Under the pieces are notes generated by a model. That model was not told where the DNA came from. It saw only the letters and a program-made list of their open reading frames with translations, and did no database searches. The position numbers and the translations under genes are program-made. Shown here piece after piece: positions 59,986 to 64,000 of a DNA stretch of 64,000 nt; positions within the stretch are counted from its first letter, which is position 1, and each line of letters begins with the position of its first letter. Source of the DNA: Monilinia fructicola (Eukaryota; Ascomycota; Leotiomycetes; Helotiales; Sclerotiniaceae). Location of the stretch: positions 930,001 to 994,000 of the forward strand of contig VICG01000009.1 in assembly GCA_008692225.1 (NCBI GenBank), read 5' to 3'.

Positions 59986-62196
59986 ATGCCTCTTATTCAG
60001 TTCATGCAAGATCCTTTGAAAATTAGTGCAGACTTCGTTGCTTCTACTACCACAAAGACAAGGGGGTTCATACAGAATCATCTGGCTACAGCTACGAGTA
60101 CGACAACTGATTGGTTTCCCCCAACCACCATCAAAGCCACCACTACAGTCGAGTCCTCTCCATTCAAACCCATTCAAACACTCGTAACATCTTTGTTATA
60201 TAGAGAACCCTTAGATCCTCTACCGGCACTCGCAAGTCCAACAGCAACCAACGCTATCGGCAGAGCATCTACAAATATTAATCCGCACCTATGGGGAGTC
60301 TCAAAATTCCGCGTTGCTCCGTATCACCTTATGTATATCGTCGCAGGATGCGTATGCTTTGTGATTTTGATGAGTTTCTGTTGTTGCACGGACGATATTG
60401 GACGCTACATAAAATCCAAAAACAAAGCTGGTGCAACAGTGCAAGCTGCTCCCGTGTGGCCGGCGGCTTTGCAATTCATGGATGGAGCGAATGACATAAG
60501 AAAAAGCAACGGAAACTCTCGGGGTCTATCTGCTGTTCAGTCCTCTATACCTCAACCTGGGGAAAGAAGTAATTCAGCTGGCCCTTCCACCACACCTCGA
60601 TGTCCATTTACAAAGATAACTATTAAAACATGTGAAGAGGGTCATGAATCGATCATTATAGATGAGATTGAATTAAGAGACCTCTTCTCAGAAAGTTCGC
60701 TTAGTGATTTATCAAACAGCAATCCTGAATTCACCCATGAATACGTCACGACAAATCCTCAAGCTTATATTCAAAACGGCAAGGTCAGCTTACGTGGCGG
60801 CTCGGGCACGCAAGGTGATCTTTCCGATAGCTTCATGCGCACTGGAGCCATCACAAGTTTCAAGCAAACTGAAGAGAGGTGGAAGCCAACTTGGTCTGCC
60901 GCAAAGTCGTTGTTCAGCACGCGTCGCAGAGAATCAGAACCTACACCAGGATATGTCACTAGACACCCAATATCAGAAGTTCTCACTCATGCAGATAGTA
61001 CCTACTCAGCTCCCTACGTCGATCATTCTCACCAAAAATCTTCTACAAATACCTCCAAACGTGCACTAAGGCAGCCCAACACTTCTGGAACGACATTCTC
61101 CTTCCCAGTAAGCGACGGAAGTGACTCGGAAATTCCACGTTTCCCCACTATCAATCGCATCAAACAGAAACTCAAACCACTTATTCATTCAGTATCAAAA
61201 CAAAATCTAAGAGACAGATTCTCGGCTGCAGATCACAGCAAAGACCAAAGTACTGATGAGACTGGTTCGGATGGACTTGCATATAGTAGCACGGTGCAGA
61301 AAGCACTCCGAAGAGCTCGTAGCTCGGCTTCTGTTCCATTTGGTCTTTTCAAATTACCCGAACCTGCTAGAGATGATCCAGGACCTTCAACAGCAGGGCC
61401 TGTTTCAATAATGACCTATCGTTCTGGACCTTTGTATTCTGGTACTTCCTCAGAAAATACTGCGAGAGCTAGATCTCCAGTTAGTACTTTGCTCGGACTC
61501 AATAACACTGGGGAATCTGTATCTGATTTTGGCTCTGTGTCTAAAAGTAGGGGCTCTCGAAGGGTGGTAGTACCTTTAGGTAGTTACGAGGGTGTGGTTG
61601 ATGAAGTGGGTTTGGGTGCTGCAAGAGCCTTTTCCAATCTCAGGTCTTATGAGAGGAGAGAGATGATGAAAGAGATGATGGCTTTGGAACCCGCCCCTGT
61701 GAGTGAAAGAAAATCCAAAAATCAATCCAAGAAAGGAGATGAGGATGAGGAGGAGGATGAGGAGGAGGAGGAAAATCATGTCCGGGTTTCAAGAGACAAT
61801 GAAGCGAAGGAGGAAAGTTACGTTACTCGCATATCGACCAATAGCAGCCAAGATGAACCTCATAGTGGAGTTATTCCTCACCCGGAAAAAGAACAATCGG
61901 ATGCACCAGTTCCTTCATATATTAGCTCCACTCGTTGTGGTTACGTGAGAAGAGATCGAGGGCATCAAACTGCAATGGCGAATCATTTTCACGCCCGAAG
62001 GGCAAGGGCTATAACTAACAGTATAGATAGCTCGGGGACTTTGGTGACTACAAGAAGGGAGAGAATGAAAAAGGGATTGGGACTGTTGATGATCAGGGGG
62101 GTCGTTGGCGGCGATGATGGCGATGGTGAGGGAATGAGAGCCATGAGAGGTGGAAAAGTGGAGTGGGTCACGTTAAATTTGGGAAGCGATGATTGA
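59986..62196 (+). CDS. Large single-pass membrane protein with disordered cytoplasmic tail
   Basis: 736 codons from the ATG at 59986 (MPLIQFMQDPLKISADF) to 62196. The open frame extends upstream to 59749 only through a non-ATG codon. A Thr/Ser-rich N-terminal segment of about 125 residues precedes one membrane helix (YHLMYIVAGCVCFVILMSF) followed by a Cys cluster (CCCTDD), a possible palmitoylation site, and then some 580 residues of Ser/Arg/Gly-rich, mostly disordered sequence. An acidic run of about 12 Asp/Glu residues (GDEDEEEDEEEEE) lies near residue 590. No family recognised and no signal peptide at this start. The topology suggests a plasma-membrane or organelle sensor or adaptor type, which is only a guess. 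Confidence 0.7.
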   Translation: MPLIQFMQDPLKISADFVASTTTKTRGFIQNHLATATSTTTDWFPPTTIKATTTVESSPFKPIQTLVTSLLYREPLDPLPALASPTATNAIGRASTNINPHLWGVSKFRVAPYHLMYIVAGCVCFVILMSFCCCTDDIGRYIKSKNKAGATVQAAPVWPAALQFMDGANDIRKSNGNSRGLSAVQSSIPQPGERSNSAGPSTTPRCPFTKITIKTCEEGHESIIIDEIELRDLFSESSLSDLSNSNPEFTHEYVTTNPQAYIQNGKVSLRGGSGTQGDLSDSFMRTGAITSFKQTEERWKPTWSAAKSLFSTRRRESEPTPGYVTRHPISEVLTHADSTYSAPYVDHSHQKSSTNTSKRALRQPNTSGTTFSFPVSDGSDSEIPRFPTINRIKQKLKPLIHSVSKQNLRDRFSAADHSKDQSTDETGSDGLAYSSTVQKALRRARSSASVPFGLFKLPEPARDDPGPSTAGPVSIMTYRSGPLYSGTSSENTARARSPVSTLLGLNNTGESVSDFGSVSKSRGSRRVVVPLGSYEGVVDEVGLGAARAFSNLRSYERREMMKEMMALEPAPVSERKSKNQSKKGDEDEEEDEEEEENHVRVSRDNEAKEESYVTRISTNSSQDEPHSGVIPHPEKEQSDAPVPSYISSTRCGYVRRDRGHQTAMANHFHARRARAITNSIDSSGTLVTTRRERMKKGLGLLMIRGVVGGDDGDGEGMRAMRGGKVEWVTLNLGSDD

Positions 62197-63020
62197 AGGC
62201 ATATGAGCTAGATTATCATAAGGAGGGCAGCCGAGACAACAAAAAGGGGGGAGGGAAAGGAGCCATATGGAAAAACAGAGTATAGTATAGAAATCAGTGG
62301 GGTGAGTTGTATAGATATGATTAGAGCCATAGAAGGAGAGTGGCAGAACATGACAAGATAATGAGGCAAGACAAAATCAATTAGTGTTATACGAAATATT
62401 AATAACAATTCTTTTCTCTTCACTCATAAAACTTCTTCTTCACAGCCTGTTGACCCCAATAATTGCAAACTCTCCTTCGTCCTTTCGCTCTCCCGATATG
62501 TCTGAACCCGTTTTCTCTCTCTCTTGCCTAACACCCTTCCCCTTTTTTCGCCCTTTCCCCAACACTAAGAATCAACTTATGCGAAATCTCCACTCCTAAA
62601 CCATTCCTTTATATATTCCAGATCTTTTACTCCGCCAATATATATACTCACTTATCTTGTCCCGTGACTTTCGTAGCGTTTCATGAATCTATTAATGCAC
62701 TCGCTGAGCTCACACTAAGTCTATCTCCCTACAGTATCTATGAATCTAAATGGTGGAGATTAATCAATTTATTTAAGATAGAGAAACAGGTTTATTTGCC
62801 TAAACCGTTTCATGCCCCGTAGAGCTATCACGTGCGTATGCATATACCTGTCTGTCTTACATGGGCAGGGTTACTGCAGAAAGGCTGAGTTTAGCTGCGC
62901 ATCTCTCACCAAAGCTACATATGATAATTGATCGTATGGGCATGGTGATATAACGATGAAACCTGCATCGTGAATATCTTACATATCCCCGAGTGTTCTG
63001 CTATCATATCTACCTCGATC
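62197..63020. other. intergenic, no gene seen
   Basis: 3' flank of the large membrane protein and 5' flank of the next gene. No repeats of note. Confidence 0.5.
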
Positions 63021-63948
63021 ATGGCACAGCCTAGTTCCCCCACCATTACAATGAACAATACTGGAAGTGCAGCTTCTATACTTGCAGCTTCTCAGCAAGC
63101 CTCGTTCTCTCCAATTGCAAGTTCTGGGGTTGGAGGTGCTAATCTCCAAGCGGCTGCGGCACCTGTGTCGCAAGGACAATCACAACAACTGCCAGCAATT
63201 CAAAGTGGTATGCTAGTTAATGCTGCTCCTGTATTTCAAGGAAATATTCAGCCTGGACAACCAAACATTCAAGCTCAAGTCCAGCCACTACCTGTGCCGC
63301 CGATAGTACGTCAAGCCGTCCAGCAATGCGGATGTACACCCGACACTCCCTGTTCACAACACGCATCTACCTCAAATTTTAATCCCATCATGAAATGCGT
63401 AAGGTTTCTTGCTTTCTGGGAATGTGGAGCTATTGGGACTATTATCACCGCCGTTGCTTTTGCGATCGGCACCTTTATCTCTTAATATACCCTCAAATTG
63501 GCGATTTGGACTGCCATGAAGGATTATATTGAGCATTGTCAAGCAGATGAGGTGTGTCTTCATTACTCAAGTTATGGACGGATAAATAAATGCTGACTCA
63601 TCGAAATCAAAGGAAGCACAGCGGGCGACAGCTCAATGTAAGAACGCGGCTAGTCAGCCCCTACCTGCCGCACCACTCTTCAAATGCGATCCTACAAACG
63701 ATACCGTTATTCGTCGAACATTGGGTGGCATACTACTAGGATCCACAGAGTCAAGCACCTATAACAACAATTATATCTGTTCATACGCTTTATTATTGCA
63801 AATACTTATCTGGATAGTTCTGTCTGCAATATGCTCCTTTGCATGTAAGATATCTGGTATTCCAGGCACAATAGCAGAAAAGTTTGAACATTTTTTGGCT
63901 CAAATAGTCAATTATATAGAGGCCGTTTTTTCAATATCACCGGAATAA
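63021..63948 (+). CDS. Membrane protein interrupted by an in-frame TAA
   Basis: Exon 1 from the ATG at 63021 (MAQPSSPTITMNNTG) to 63551 and exon 2 from 63613 to 63948 join in phase across a 61-base intron. Between them one frame carries a Gln/Ala/Pro-rich N-terminus, a Cys cluster (QQCGCTPDTPCSQH), a membrane helix (FWECGAIGTIITAVAFAIGTF), the stop TAA at 63483-63485, then the conserved-looking YTLKLAIWTAMKDYIEHCQA, and in exon 2 a second helix (ALLLQILIWIVLSAICSFAC). Reading continues in the same frame on both sides of the TAA, with no shift. This is a nonsense mutation, a sequence error, or a gene ending at the TAA with the rest a relic. Family not recognised. Confidence 0.55.
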
Positions 63949-64000
63949 CCCCGGGTTCGAGCACCAAATAGAAACGGACGTCCCTGAGATACTTGGGGAG

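Noticed and set aside
63948..63970. tRNA B-box-like GGTTCGAG word after the last gene
   Set aside because: No matching A box, acceptor stem or anticodon arm lies upstream; the window ends nearby.

Overview
The window looks like nuclear DNA from a filamentous ascomycete. Genes have short introns (mostly about 50 bases, GTAAGT/GTATGT-type donors, AG acceptors). Recognisable families include a proteinase K-like subtilisin, an E-group cytochrome P450, a class I cAMP phosphodiesterase, Ccr4, a Pff1-type M28 vacuolar protease and the primase large subunit. Protein style, moderate GC and AT-rich repeat blocks suggest a Leotiomycete (Botrytis/Sclerotinia-like), but that placement is inference. There is no operon structure; genes are isolated on both strands.

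Layout. 1.8-3.9 kb: a long disordered nuclear-type protein (-). 7.0-8.4 kb: a secreted subtilisin with four exons (-). 10.8 kb: a solo LTR. 12.7-14.5 kb: a P450 gene in a GC-rich island (-), with a 119-base all-purine tract just past its stop codon. 16.1-19.2 kb: cAMP phosphodiesterase (-). 19.3-26.6 kb: no gene, but dense microsatellites, an AT-rich block and an approx. 0.87-kb element with terminal inverted repeats and nested palindromes. 26.6-29.8 kb: Pff1-like M28 protease (-). 31.3-32.9 kb: a three-exon gene of unknown function (-). 34.3-36.6 kb: Ccr4 deadenylase (-). 39.9-41.7 kb: SAM methyltransferase (+). 42.0-42.7 kb: LYR-motif protein with a 13-base exon (-). 43.6-44.6 kb: hotdog thioesterase (-). 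46-49 kb: a second solo LTR in the opposite orientation, a possible RTA1 relic and a KH-domain relic. 50.5-54.6 kb: two poorly known genes (-). 55-57 kb: two tiny membrane proteins (-). 57.2-58.8 kb: DNA primase large subunit PRI2 (-). 60.0-62.2 kb: large single-pass membrane protein (+). 63.0-63.9 kb: membrane protein interrupted by an in-frame TAA (+).

A feature of the whole window is that many conserved genes (P450, phosphodiesterase, Ccr4, Pff1, methyltransferase, thioesterase) are broken by single-base indels, mostly in homopolymer runs, while others (subtilisin, PRI2, LYR protein, the 31-33 kb gene) are intact. The simplest reading is residual indel error in a draft assembly, so most of these genes are probably functional. 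The P450 is less certain because one of its breaks is not in a homopolymer.

The genes cover general housekeeping (replication priming, mRNA deadenylation, cAMP turnover, vacuolar proteolysis, a likely mitochondrial LYR assembly factor) plus secreted and secondary metabolism (subtilisin, P450). They do not form an obvious pathway cluster. The least explained DNA is the 22.96-23.83 kb inverted-repeat element and the surrounding repeat field.
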